Shown here: positions 1-8,810 of the stretch, one piece after another
How the letters are laid out: each line of letters starts with the position of its first letter
How positions within the stretch are numbered: the stretch's first letter is position 1
NCBI GenBank assembly: GCA_040217175.1
Contig: JAVJNT010000001.1
Span: 1,426,001-1,490,000 of the forward strand
DNA: 64,000 nucleotides
Direction: 5' to 3'
From: Phycisphaerales bacterium
Lineage (GTDB): Bacteria > Planctomycetota > Phycisphaerae > Phycisphaerales > UBA1924
Notes under the pieces: generated by a model
Told to the model about the DNA's origin: nothing
Database searches by the model: none
The model's input: the letters and a program-made list of their open reading frames with translations, nothing else
Made by a program: the position numbers and the translations under genes

Positions 1-125
1 AGGTCGTCCGACACGCCGTCGGGCGAGTCTGCACGGTCGTAGGGCCCCGCGGGACGGTCGCTGCCCCCGAGAAGGCGAGCGCCATTGCTCGATCCGGAAA
101 GCGTCGTGGACGTGTGGTCGGACAT
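1..125 (-). CDS. N-terminus of an unidentified protein, runs off the window
   Basis: An open frame begins with ATG at 125 on the minus strand and stays open to the window edge (41 codons). A GGAG lies about 8-11 bases upstream of the ATG, and the start sits 59 bases past the stop of the ParA-like gene, so it could be the next gene of that transcript. The visible residues (MSDHTSTTLSGSSNGARLLG, then a Gly/Asp/Ser/Pro-rich stretch) are hydrophilic and low in complexity, with no signal peptide or recognisable motif. Function unknown; whether it is a gene at all depends on sequence outside the window. Confidence 0.45.
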   Translation of the reverse strand, partial: MSDHTSTTLSGSSNGARLLGGSDRPAGPYDRADSPDGVSDD

Positions 126-184
126 GGTCGTGCGCTCCGTCGCGTGTCCTGCCCGGAGATCCTCTCGGGCAATGCCTGCGGCTG

Positions 185-1633
185 CTAGGCCGCGGGCGGC
201 GGGCCGTCCCTTTCGTGACTGCGGGCGTCGGCCGGCGGCCCGGATACCTCCGCGATGCTGTTCGGCTCGCCGAACGGGTTGGTCACGGCATCGGGGTTGA
301 ACGGGTCGGCAGTCCAGAAGCCGTCGACCACCAACCGGTACGCGTGCCGCCCCGGTGGGAGTTCGAGCTTGCGTGCGTGCACGCCCAGCTTCTGATATCG
401 GTTGAAGCGGTGGCTCTGGGCCGACCAAGCGTTGAATTCTCCGGCAACGGCCACGCTTCGGCCCAGCCCGATGGGCTGTACGAGCCAGACCCCACCGGCC
501 ACGGGGTGGATGCCGAACGCCTCCGACCCGTGCTTCGGAAGCAGCAGTCGCTCGAGTTCGAGGTTGCCCTGATCGTCGTCTTCGAGCGTGGCCGACGGCG
601 ACGACGTTGGCTGGGGCACGGCCGATGCGTTGCTCGCGTCACTGGTCGCCGCAGGGGCCTGCTGGCCCGACCGAGGGGCAGGCGGCTGCACAGCAGGGCT
701 GGCGTTCGGCGGCTCGACGGCGTCCAGCTCCATCGACCGGCGGGCCCGCTCGGCGACTTGGGCGACCGTGTGATGACCGCTCGCCGCAGGCTTCACTTCC
801 GTCCAAGGTTCGGGTCGCAGTTCGTGAACCGCGGGCGCCGCTGATCCGGCCGTCCCTTCGCCGCGTGCGTCGTTCAGCACCCACTCGGCGAGCTCGGCGT
901 AGTCCTGGGCGGCCTGCGACTGCGGCGCGTACTCGCCTACCGGACGGCCGAACGTCGCGGCCTCCTTCACCTTGTCGTCCTTGTGGATCACGGTCTGGCA
1001 GACCTGTGAGCCGAACCGGCTGCGGAGTTGTTCGAGGAGTTCGCTGGGCAAGGCCGCTTCGGGCTCGTGGATCGTCGGGACGATCCAGTGGCGCGCCTGC
1101 CGCCCAAGCCGCTGGCCAAGGCTTCGGAGAGTCGCCACTTGCCGGCTGGCACCTTGCTGCGCAAAGTAGCTCGTTTCGACGGGAATCAAGACCTCGTCCG
1201 CAGCACACAACGCGTTGTACGTCAGCAGGCCGATCGACGGCGAGCAATCGATGATCGCGAGGTCGTAGCCCTCGAGTCCAGCGATGACCTTGGCCAACCG
1301 CTGTTCTTTATCCTCGAGCGACGCGAGGCCGCCACGCGAGGCCTCGAGCCCGGCGAGCTTCATCCGGCTGGGCAGCAGGTCGAGGTTGCGGCCGATGCGC
1401 CAGAGCAGCTTCGAGCGATCGAGCGAACCGGGCGACTCTGCCAGCATGGCGTCGCCGACGTCGACCTCGATGTGGGCCTCGGGAATGGCAAGGCCCGCGG
1501 CACAGTGGGACTGTGGATCCATGTCGACCAGGAGCACGCGCTTGCCCCGGGCGGCGAGCGCCCCGGAGAGGCTGATGGCGGTGGTCGTCTTGCCACAGCC
1601 ACCCTTCTGGTTGACGATCGCGATCGTGCGCAT
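185..1633 (-). CDS. ParA/Soj-like ATPase fused to a C-terminal CBM48/AMPK-type glycogen-binding domain
   Basis: Residues 1-250 are a MinD/ParA-type P-loop ATPase. They carry the deviant Walker A KGGCGKTTT with its signature lysine (residues 10-18), the DMDPQSH switch segment and the IIDCSPSIG Walker B region. Such proteins dimerise on ATP and position DNA or other cargo, usually with a ParB partner. Residues 250-370 are a Pro/Ala/Ser-rich linker. Residues 371-465 match the early-set fold of CBM48/AMPK-beta glycogen-binding modules: VAVAGEFNAW, then LELPPGRHAYRLVVDG, then W-x-x-D-P. No parB or parS site is visible nearby. The fusion is unusual because ParA proteins normally end after the ATPase domain. 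It may tie positioning to glycogen granules (inference); the window also carries a glycogen cluster near 54-64 kb. Confidence 0.88.
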   Translation of the reverse strand: MRTIAIVNQKGGCGKTTTAISLSGALAARGKRVLLVDMDPQSHCAAGLAIPEAHIEVDVGDAMLAESPGSLDRSKLLWRIGRNLDLLPSRMKLAGLEASRGGLASLEDKEQRLAKVIAGLEGYDLAIIDCSPSIGLLTYNALCAADEVLIPVETSYFAQQGASRQVATLRSLGQRLGRQARHWIVPTIHEPEAALPSELLEQLRSRFGSQVCQTVIHKDDKVKEAATFGRPVGEYAPQSQAAQDYAELAEWVLNDARGEGTAGSAAPAVHELRPEPWTEVKPAASGHHTVAQVAERARRSMELDAVEPPNASPAVQPPAPRSGQQAPAATSDASNASAVPQPTSSPSATLEDDDQGNLELERLLLPKHGSEAFGIHPVAGGVWLVQPIGLGRSVAVAGEFNAWSAQSHRFNRYQKLGVHARKLELPPGRHAYRLVVDGFWTADPFNPDAVTNPFGEPNSIAEVSGPPADARSHERDGPPPAA

Positions 1634-1793
1634 CGGGCTCCTGCCCTCTCACTGCAGCGGATCGATTCTGGCGCCAGTGGCCAGCTATACACCTCCCTCT
1701 ATCAACCCTTCCGGCCGCGTTATCGGGATGTTCGTGCAAACGCCTCCAAAGAAGGCGCTAGGCCCCATCGACGCCCCATCTTCACACCGCAAA

Positions 1794-1809
1794 TGTCGTA
1801 ATTACGACA
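1794..1809. promoter_or_regulatory. Perfect 16-bp AT-rich palindrome upstream of the ParA-like gene
   Basis: TGTCGTAATTACGACA is a perfect dyad in the 185-base gap between the aroB stop and the ParA-like start, within a short A/T-rich patch. Its form suits a dimeric repressor site. It does not resemble the canonical parS sequence. About one perfect 16-mer palindrome is expected by chance in 64 kb, so only its location argues for function. Confidence 0.3.
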
Positions 1810-1818
1810 AAATCGCGC

Positions 1819-2991
1819 CTAGACGATGGCCCGCCACGCCTTGGCGATCACGTCGTCGCCCGGGTCATCCCGCATCACGACGCCGTCGCGCGTGGGAAGG
1901 ACGAGGCGGAGCGTTCCGCCGCTGGCCTTCTTGTCTTGCCGCATGGCGGTCGTGAGGTCCGCGAGGCTTCCCGCAGCTACGAGCCTGGTCGGCAACCCAA
2001 CCGCTTCGACTGCCATCCGGACCGAAGCGGTGAGTTGCCGGTCGCCGACGCCGAGTTCTTCGGCCAGCGTCGCCGCCGCGATGAGCCCCAGCGCGACCGC
2101 CTCGCCGTGCATCGGGTGGAACTCGGCCCCGTCGATGAGCACGCGGGTTGCTTCGCTGCCCTCGATGGCGTGAGCGAACGTGTGGCCGAGGTTGAGCGCG
2201 CGGCGCCCGGGCGTGCTGCCGGTCGCAGCCTCGCGCTCGTCACTGGCGACGATGTCGGCCTTCAGGCCGACGTGTTGCGTGACAAGCGATGCCAGGAGAT
2301 CGGCTTCGCCCGCCAGCATGCGGGGCATCGACTCGATCAGATTCTGGAGCGAGAGCAGGTCTTCGCCGGAGTTGCCGGCGATGAGTGCGTGCTTGATGCA
2401 CTCAGCCATGCCGCACCGCATGTCGCGTGGTTGGAGCGAGGCAAGCGCGTCGACGTCGGCCACGACCAGCGAAGGGTGGTGGAACATGCCCACGGCGTTC
2501 TTCAGCAGCACGGCCGAGTCGTCGATGCTGGCTCGCAGGTTCACCGCGGTCTTGCCGCCCACCGATGCGTCGACCATCGCGAGCAGCGTCGTCGGGCACT
2601 GCACCACCCGAACGCCCCGGCGGTGCAGACCGGCCGCGAGTCCCGCGACATCGCCCAAGATGCCTCCGCCGAGCGCAACCACCAGATCGGTACGCTCGAG
2701 CTTGGCTTCGGCCAGATCTTCGAGCATCCGCTCGAGCGTGGCGATGCACTTCGAGTTTTCGTCGAGACGAAGCTCCGACCGAGTGACCCTTGGCTTGTCA
2801 AGAGAAGCCGCGGCCTGATCTCGCAACCCAGCCGGCACGCCGGCATCTTCGAAGACGTGGACCCGGGCGCACTCAAGCCTGGCTAACTCGAACAGTTGGC
2901 CGAGGCGAGAGAACAGGCCCCGTCCTGTGAGCGCGAGATAACCGCCGCTCAGCAATCCCACCCGAACGCTGGCCGGGGGAGGCTCGGTCAT
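1819..2991 (-). CDS. aroB: 3-dehydroquinate synthase
   Basis: Converts DAHP to 3-dehydroquinate, the second step of the shikimate pathway, using NAD and a divalent metal in the cytoplasm. The 390 residues include the nucleotide-binding GGGILGDVAG (108-117), CPTTLLAMVDASVGGKTAVN (132-151), the metal-site glutamate in MRCGMAECIKHALI, and the two metal-binding histidine motifs LNLGHTFAHAIE and MHGEAVALGL, so it should be active. The ATG at 2991 is chosen because it overlaps the rsfS stop as ATGA and puts the protein at the usual family length. An upstream ATG at 3057 would add 22 Arg/Pro-rich residues inside rsfS. Probably co-transcribed with rsfS. No other aro gene is in the window. Confidence 0.96.
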   Translation of the reverse strand: MTEPPPASVRVGLLSGGYLALTGRGLFSRLGQLFELARLECARVHVFEDAGVPAGLRDQAAASLDKPRVTRSELRLDENSKCIATLERMLEDLAEAKLERTDLVVALGGGILGDVAGLAAGLHRRGVRVVQCPTTLLAMVDASVGGKTAVNLRASIDDSAVLLKNAVGMFHHPSLVVADVDALASLQPRDMRCGMAECIKHALIAGNSGEDLLSLQNLIESMPRMLAGEADLLASLVTQHVGLKADIVASDEREAATGSTPGRRALNLGHTFAHAIEGSEATRVLIDGAEFHPMHGEAVALGLIAAATLAEELGVGDRQLTASVRMAVEAVGLPTRLVAAGSLADLTTAMRQDKKASGGTLRLVLPTRDGVVMRDDPGDDVIAKAWRAIV

Positions 2992-3455
2992 TGCGGGAAC
3001 TGCTCGCCCGGCTTGAGGCCTGCGCGGTTGCGGTCGACCTGGTCGGGCCTCGCCCACGAGACTTCGTCCGCGTCGGGGTAGAGGCTCTCGACGTCATAGT
3101 GGGCCCGGGTGTTGGGCTCGAAGACGTGCAGCACGACGTCGACGAAGTCGGCCAGCAGCCACGTCGAACGCTCGTCGCGCGCCTGGCGGACGGCGGGCAT
3201 GCCCGACTCCTCGGCCAGCTCCATCGCGTGGTCGAGCACCGAGCCCATCTGCCGATCGCTCGTGCCCGAGGCGATGATGATGTAGTCGGTCACCGGGCTC
3301 TGGCCCGAGACGTCGAGCACGACGATAGCCTCGCACTTGTCGTCGCTGAGCATGCGGGCCAGGTCGACAGCGAGCGTGCGCGCGTCGTCGGTATTGCCGC
3401 GGCGGGTCGGCGACTGGGAATCGAGCTTGATGGGCGAGCGGTCGTCCTGGGGCAT
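2988..3455 (-). CDS. rsfS: Ribosomal silencing factor RsfS (Iojap/YbeB family)
   Basis: 155 residues. The conserved core (about 25-130) reads LAxxLAxMLSDDKCEAIVVLDV, then SPVTDYIIIASGTSDRQ, then WLLADFVDVVLHVFEPNTRAHYDVE, a clear RsfS/Iojap signature. The family binds ribosomal protein uL14 and blocks joining of the ribosomal subunits, lowering translation in poor nutrient conditions. The extra 20-25 residues at each end look disordered. It is the first gene of a pair with aroB (ATGA overlap) and starts just after the terminator of the 16S rRNA unit, so it needs its own promoter between 3456 and 3560, where I see no strong consensus match. Confidence 0.93.
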   Translation of the reverse strand: MPQDDRSPIKLDSQSPTRRGNTDDARTLAVDLARMLSDDKCEAIVVLDVSGQSPVTDYIIIASGTSDRQMGSVLDHAMELAEESGMPAVRQARDERSTWLLADFVDVVLHVFEPNTRAHYDVESLYPDADEVSWARPDQVDRNRAGLKPGEQFPQ

Positions 3456-3562
3456 CGGCTGGTCTGGGTCCTTGTGGTGGTTGAGCGTAGGGACGCGGGC
3501 GATCGGTGCGATGACCGAGTACGGCCTTGCCCGCGTGCGACGGGCGCGTAACCCCGCGAATC

Positions 3563-3595
3563 CAAAAGAAAACGGCCCGGATTGCTCCGGGCCGT
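3563..3595 (-). terminator. Intrinsic terminator of the stand-alone 16S rRNA unit
   Basis: On the minus strand a 9-bp stem ACGGCCCGG / CCGGGCCGT with a 6-base loop is followed by TTTCTTTT. It lies about 186 bases past the 16S 3' end. The trailer between (3596-3780) holds two further small stems (CCAGCC/GGCTGG near 3630 and CCAGAG/CTCTGG near 3660), probably processing structures. Nothing resembling a tRNA or 23S gene precedes the terminator, so the unit ends after 16S. The rest of the gap (3456-3562) shows nothing recognisable. Confidence 0.85.
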
Positions 3596-3776
3596 CTCAA
3601 GTCCAAAGCGGTCGAGATATTCCTCGCCAGCCGTCACCGGCTGGCTCGTCGCGTTGCACCAGAGCGAACTCTGGAAGCGGTGCGAACGAGAGTGTACTGA
3701 CGATTTTGATCGCTCGCTGGAGTTCGCACTCCGTGGATCGCCTTGGTCGGGGACGATCCGCGAGTCTAAGGAAATC

Positions 3777-5257
<1,481 letters not shown>

Positions 5258-5646
5258 AGCGACAACCGAGCTTTCACCCGATTGCCGACAATCTCAGAAT
5301 GATCCGTTTGAACCGCTGCAACTCCAACGAGCAGAACTCGCGAAGCGACAGCGGCCGGTCATTCTCGCGATCACAAGTGATCACGAGCCGTCGTCGGCAA
5401 AGACGACGGTCTAGTTGGCGTACTCAAATTCATCACGAGAGTGCGCCAACGGCCAGGATCTGTGCATCCCGGCCACCGGTTTGACCGGCCTTGCCAACCC
5501 CTGGTCGGGGCGTGCGGGTGATGATCCGCACTGACAAGGCCTCACACTCTCGAGGGCATCTCGACCGCTTAGATTTCAAAGAGCGTTGGGGCGGGCTCGC
5601 ATCCGCTTGCCGGCCCCGAGTCCCGCGTCCGGCCGTGGCCAGAGCG
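5258..5646 (-). other. 16S rRNA leader with boxA and processing hairpins (409-base gap region)
   Basis: This stretch between comF and 16S has no gene. On the minus strand, about 60 bases after the predicted start of transcription, lies CGCTCTTTGAAA (5574-5585). It resembles the boxA element bound by NusB/S10 for rRNA antitermination (consensus near TGCTCTTTAACA). Further on are three strong stems: GGCCTTG...CAAGGCC (about 5487-5543) enclosing GTGCGG/CCGCAC, GTTGGCG...CGCCAAC (about 5414-5450), and CCGTCGTC/GACGACGG (about 5391-5413). These are likely folding and RNase III processing elements of the precursor. Assignments rest on pattern only. Confidence 0.6.
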
Positions 5647-5652
5647 GTGGAG

Positions 5653-5680
5653 ATAATACACGGCTCTCAGCGTGCGTCAA
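5653..5680 (-). promoter_or_regulatory. Sigma-70-type promoter of the 16S rRNA gene
   Basis: On the minus strand TTGACG (5680-5675) and TATTAT (5658-5653) are separated by 16 bases, each one mismatch from consensus. A start near 5646 would give a leader of about 390 bases before 16S. The -35 box lies inside the last codons of comF and the -10 box just past its stop, so the rRNA promoter is embedded in the upstream gene's end. Confidence 0.7.
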
Positions 5681-6506
5681 GCCTCGACGCCCCCGTTCCT
5701 CCACTTTTTTTAGGACCCTCGCTCGCAACGCCCCCTGCATTCGCCGAGGACGTGTGCACGAGGGGCAGTCCCGATGGCGAACCGCCCTGCCCGGCTCTCC
5801 CCTGCTCGGCCATCGCCACGCACGCCGCCAGCACGACGGGCTCCTTCCGGGAGCCCCGCAACGACTTGATCGCCCGGCACGCCTCCACCAGCGTGGCACC
5901 GGTCGTGCTCACGTCGTCGACCAGCACCACCACGCGCAGTCCGTCCAGGGCGTCTTCGCCGACGCAGGGCCGCATGGCCCGGTGCAGGTTGCGTTTCCTC
6001 GCGGCCGCCGAAAGCCCGGTCTGGGCGGGCCGATGCCGCCTGGTGAGCATCTTGCGGCATGGCGCGCCCGACCCGCGCGAGACCGCCCGCGCCAGGCACG
6101 TGGCGTGATCGATGCCCCGACTCGCCCGGCGCCAAAAGCTCATCGGCACGGGCACGACCGCCGTTCGGCCGAGCACCGCCTCCTCGGGCTCGCCGGCATG
6201 CTCCGCGACGAGCCGCAACCGCTCGGCTACCGCCGCACCGAGCGCCACGCCCAAGTGCTCGCCCACCGCGTGCCAGCGGTTGAACTTGAAGTCGTGCACG
6301 GCATCGCGGAGTGCGAGGTCGTAGCGCCCCAGTCGAACGAAGCCGTCCCAGGGGATCCGCACGCTGCGGCACGTACCGCATCGCCCAGCCGCGAACTCAC
6401 CCGGCCCAACGCCGTGGCCGCATCGAGGGCAGTATGCATCGAGCGCATCGGCAACGAACCCTGAGCTGCGTAACGCCTCGAGCGGACCGGGCAGGTCGCT
6501 GAGCAT
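5667..6506 (-). CDS. comF: ComF family protein (phosphoribosyltransferase-like, DNA uptake related)
   Basis: 279 residues. An N-terminal four-cysteine zinc site is formed by CPRCG and CGTCR (about residues 22-41). The C-terminal type I phosphoribosyltransferase fold carries the PRPP-binding loop VVVLVDDVSTTGAT. ComF/GntX proteins are needed for natural transformation in several bacteria, and some link to PriA; their substrate is unsettled. The ATG at 6506 begins MLSDLPGP. Upstream codons in frame offer no better start and the ribosome site is weak. The last 25 residues run past the usual family end and overlap the rRNA promoter. It follows mcsB by 62 bases and may belong to the same transcript. 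Confidence 0.85.
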   Translation of the reverse strand: MLSDLPGPLEALRSSGFVADALDAYCPRCGHGVGPGEFAAGRCGTCRSVRIPWDGFVRLGRYDLALRDAVHDFKFNRWHAVGEHLGVALGAAVAERLRLVAEHAGEPEEAVLGRTAVVPVPMSFWRRASRGIDHATCLARAVSRGSGAPCRKMLTRRHRPAQTGLSAAARKRNLHRAMRPCVGEDALDGLRVVVLVDDVSTTGATLVEACRAIKSLRGSRKEPVVLAACVAMAEQGRAGQGGSPSGLPLVHTSSANAGGVASEGPKKSGGTGASRLDAR

Positions 6507-6568
6507 CGCACGCTCGACGGTGACTAAGCCCGTCCGTAGTTTGTTGAGTGCGCCCCCACGCACGGCGG

Positions 6569-7741
6569 TTACTCCGCTTCGCCCGGCTCGGGGCGATTGC
6601 TCGGCCCCGCGGGCGGGTCGGGGCGATCGGGCCTGATCAGTCGCGGCGGCTGCCGGGGCGACGCAAACGCCTCGCCGAGCTTCGCACGCAGGAGCGAGGC
6701 GCGTGCTTCTCGGCGTTGGTCCTGCGTCAGCTCCTGGCCGATCGCCTTCTGAATGTGCGCCGGCTGCACGGCCACGAGCAATTGGTTCACGAGCGACAGC
6801 TCGAGATTCGGCACCAGCTTGAGCGCGATGCCCAAGCGCAGCCGGCTGAGCAGCTTCGTTGCTTCTTCCGTGCTGAGCAGCCGCGCGTGCAGCAGCACGC
6901 CCACGGCCCGCCAGGTCTGGTCTTCGAGGCCGCGGCGTCCGCCACGCATCAGCCGGTCGCGGGCGTTGTGCTCGTAGGCGATGACCATCGGGATGATCTC
7001 GCTCTCCATCTCGCGGAGCAGCACGGCCTCGCTCTTGCCGATGGTCGTCTGGTTGCTGATCTGGTAGAAGTCGCCAGTCGCCTCGCTGCCCTCGCCATAC
7101 GAACCGCGGACGGTCAGGCCCAGGTCGTCGGCGGCGCGCTTGACCTTCTCGATCTCGCGCGTGATCTTGAGCGCGGGCAGGTGCAGCATGACGCTCAGCC
7201 GCACGCCGGTGCCGACGTTCGTCGGGCACGCCGTGAGGTACCCAAACCGCGGGCTGAAGGCGTAGTCGACGCTCTGCTCGATCGCGTCGTCGGCAGCGTC
7301 GATCTCCTGCATCGCGCCCGAGAGATCGAACCCACCGCGGATCACTTGCAGGCGCAGGTGGTCCTCTTCGTTGATCATGATGGAGAGCCGACGCTCGGGC
7401 AGGCCGATCGCCACCGCCCGGCCGTGCATCGGCTCGCCGGGCTTGCCCATGGCGTGCTGGCGGCTGATGAGCCGTTCCTCGACGAGCGACGCCCGGTGGC
7501 CCGAGGTCGTCGACGCCAAATCGACCCACTCCAGGTGCGGGCTCAGGCGTGCCCCAAGCACGACGGGCTTGAGGCGCACGAGGATGGCCGTGCGCTCGCT
7601 CGCGGGCGCTCGATTGGGGAAGCGGAAGCCCGCGAGGTTGCGCGCCATGCGCACCCGGGATGACACGACGACGTCGCCGGCCCGGCCGGCGACCGCCAGC
7701 CAGCTCCCCGCGCCGCCCTGTCGGCCCTGGTCTTCCTTCAT
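6569..7741 (-). CDS. mcsB: Protein-arginine kinase McsB
   Basis: 390 residues of the phosphagen-kinase fold. Visible are the ATP-site SSRVRMARN (27-35), INEEDHLRLQ (the guanidino-substrate loop glutamates), the catalytic CPTNVGTGVRLSVMLHLP with C172, and the late GSYGEGSEATGDFYQISNQ. McsB phosphorylates arginines on proteins and, in Gram-positive bacteria, marks them for ClpCP. The start ATG overlaps the mcsA stop (ATGA), giving a translationally coupled pair. The last 35 residues are a Pro/Arg-rich extension. The usual partners ctsR and clpC are not adjacent, so here the pair stands as its own two-gene unit. Confidence 0.95.
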   Translation of the reverse strand: MKEDQGRQGGAGSWLAVAGRAGDVVVSSRVRMARNLAGFRFPNRAPASERTAILVRLKPVVLGARLSPHLEWVDLASTTSGHRASLVEERLISRQHAMGKPGEPMHGRAVAIGLPERRLSIMINEEDHLRLQVIRGGFDLSGAMQEIDAADDAIEQSVDYAFSPRFGYLTACPTNVGTGVRLSVMLHLPALKITREIEKVKRAADDLGLTVRGSYGEGSEATGDFYQISNQTTIGKSEAVLLREMESEIIPMVIAYEHNARDRLMRGGRRGLEDQTWRAVGVLLHARLLSTEEATKLLSRLRLGIALKLVPNLELSLVNQLLVAVQPAHIQKAIGQELTQDQRREARASLLRAKLGEAFASPRQPPRLIRPDRPDPPAGPSNRPEPGEAE

Positions 7742-8301
7742 GCCGGCCCGCCAGCCCCGCCGCCAGATGGCTCTCGCTCTTCGCCCTCGAGCGGCCGCAG
7801 CTCGTCGCGGAGCGCCGCGGCCCGCTCGTACTGCTCCATCGAGATCGCCTCTTCGAGCTGCTTACGCAGGAGCGCCACCCGCTCGGCCCGTTCCTTGGCG
7901 CCGCCGAGCACGCGCTCGATGGCCTCTTGATCACCCTCGCGGGCCGTCGCCAGCATGCGCTTGGGCGTCTTGCCGATGTGGTGGGTGCTGCCCTGGTGGG
8001 CACGCTCGATGAGCGGCGAGAGCTTGTCCTCGAACGCCTCGTAGCAGCCCGAGCAGCCCAGCAGCCCGTGCTGGCGGAATGCCGCGAACGACAGCCCGCA
8101 GGTGCCGCACTTCAGACCCGAGCCTTGCTGTTGCACGCTCAAGACGACCGACGAGCCGCCGGCGGGGATCGAGACACTGGAGTGCCCGGTCAGGCCGACC
8201 TCGGCGGCATGCCGCTCGCACAGCCGGCGCACCATCACCTGGCCGTTGACGATCTGCGTCTCGTGGACGGTCGCTTCGGCATCGCACAGGTCGCACTTCA
8301 C
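7738..8301 (-). CDS. mcsA: McsA, zinc-binding activator of the arginine kinase
   Basis: 187 residues. The zinc-binding N-terminus has a CxxC (CDLC, 3-6), a later C-x-x-H, then paired CGTC and CSGC motifs, as in McsA. The C-terminal UvrB/UvrC motif (about 140-175) reads EAISMEQYERAAALRDELRPLE. In Bacillus, McsA stimulates McsB and tethers it to Clp or its targets. A Gly/Pro-rich tail ends the protein. It is first of the mcsA-mcsB pair and 125 bases downstream of rpmB on the same strand; that gap shows no convincing terminator. Confidence 0.93.
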   Translation of the reverse strand: MKCDLCDAEATVHETQIVNGQVMVRRLCERHAAEVGLTGHSSVSIPAGGSSVVLSVQQQGSGLKCGTCGLSFAAFRQHGLLGCSGCYEAFEDKLSPLIERAHQGSTHHIGKTPKRMLATAREGDQEAIERVLGGAKERAERVALLRKQLEEAISMEQYERAAALRDELRPLEGEEREPSGGGAGGPA

Positions 8302-8426
8302 GCTGATGTACCCCGGGCCGGCCGGTCAGGGCGGGCTCAGTCGCATTCTACGGGCACGCGTGGGCGGGCTCGGAAGCACCGTGGGGGATCGCCGCGGAAA
8401 CGCCGCCCGCGGCGGGGCAAACCGGG

Positions 8427-8705
8427 TCAGCCGCCGGCCTGTTCCTTCTGCTGGCGGGTGTAGCCGTACTTGCGCTTCAGTGGCTTGACGACCAGGCCGC
8501 TCTTGATCGCACGGGTGCTGGCCAGCACGCGCGTGGGCTTGCCGTCGATGATGGCGTGGACCTTCTGGAGGTTGGGCCGGAACGCTCGGCGGGTGATGCC
8601 GGTGGTCTTCAGGCCGAAGCCACCCTTGGAGATCTTGGCGCCGCCGTAGGCCTTGGACTTGCCAAAGCGGGTCTTGCGTCCGGTAAAGTGGCATTCATAG
8701 GGCAT
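8427..8705 (-). CDS. rpmB: 50S ribosomal protein bL28
   Basis: 92 residues. C-H-F-T-G-R-K near the start and the conserved RRAFRPNLQKVHAIIDGKPTR followed by STRAIKSGLVVKP identify bL28, a basic protein near the exit side of the large subunit. The first 35 residues hold an extra Gly/Lys-rich stretch, and the usual zinc CxxC is reduced to a single cysteine (Cys5), the C-minus type. It is a lone ribosomal gene; rpmG, its common partner elsewhere, is not beside it. Confidence 0.93.
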   Translation of the reverse strand: MPYECHFTGRKTRFGKSKAYGGAKISKGGFGLKTTGITRRAFRPNLQKVHAIIDGKPTRVLASTRAIKSGLVVKPLKRKYGYTRQQKEQAGG

Positions 8706-8810
8706 CGTCCAGTCCTCGGTCTCGATCCACGCGGTCGCCCGGGCTCCTGGGCCCGGCGGGTCGAGATGGTAGGCCCCAAGGTTGCCCCGAGGAAAGCCGC
8801 GGATCGGCCG

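Noticed and set aside
1634-1818. parS site near the ParA-like gene
   Set aside because: No match to the TGTTTCACGTGAAACA type, and no parB gene nearby.
5667-8003. A 778-codon minus-strand frame combining comF with sequence over mcsB
   Set aside because: Only the comF part (from 6506) has a recognisable fold. The upstream part is an Arg-rich shadow of mcsB, which is intact in another frame.
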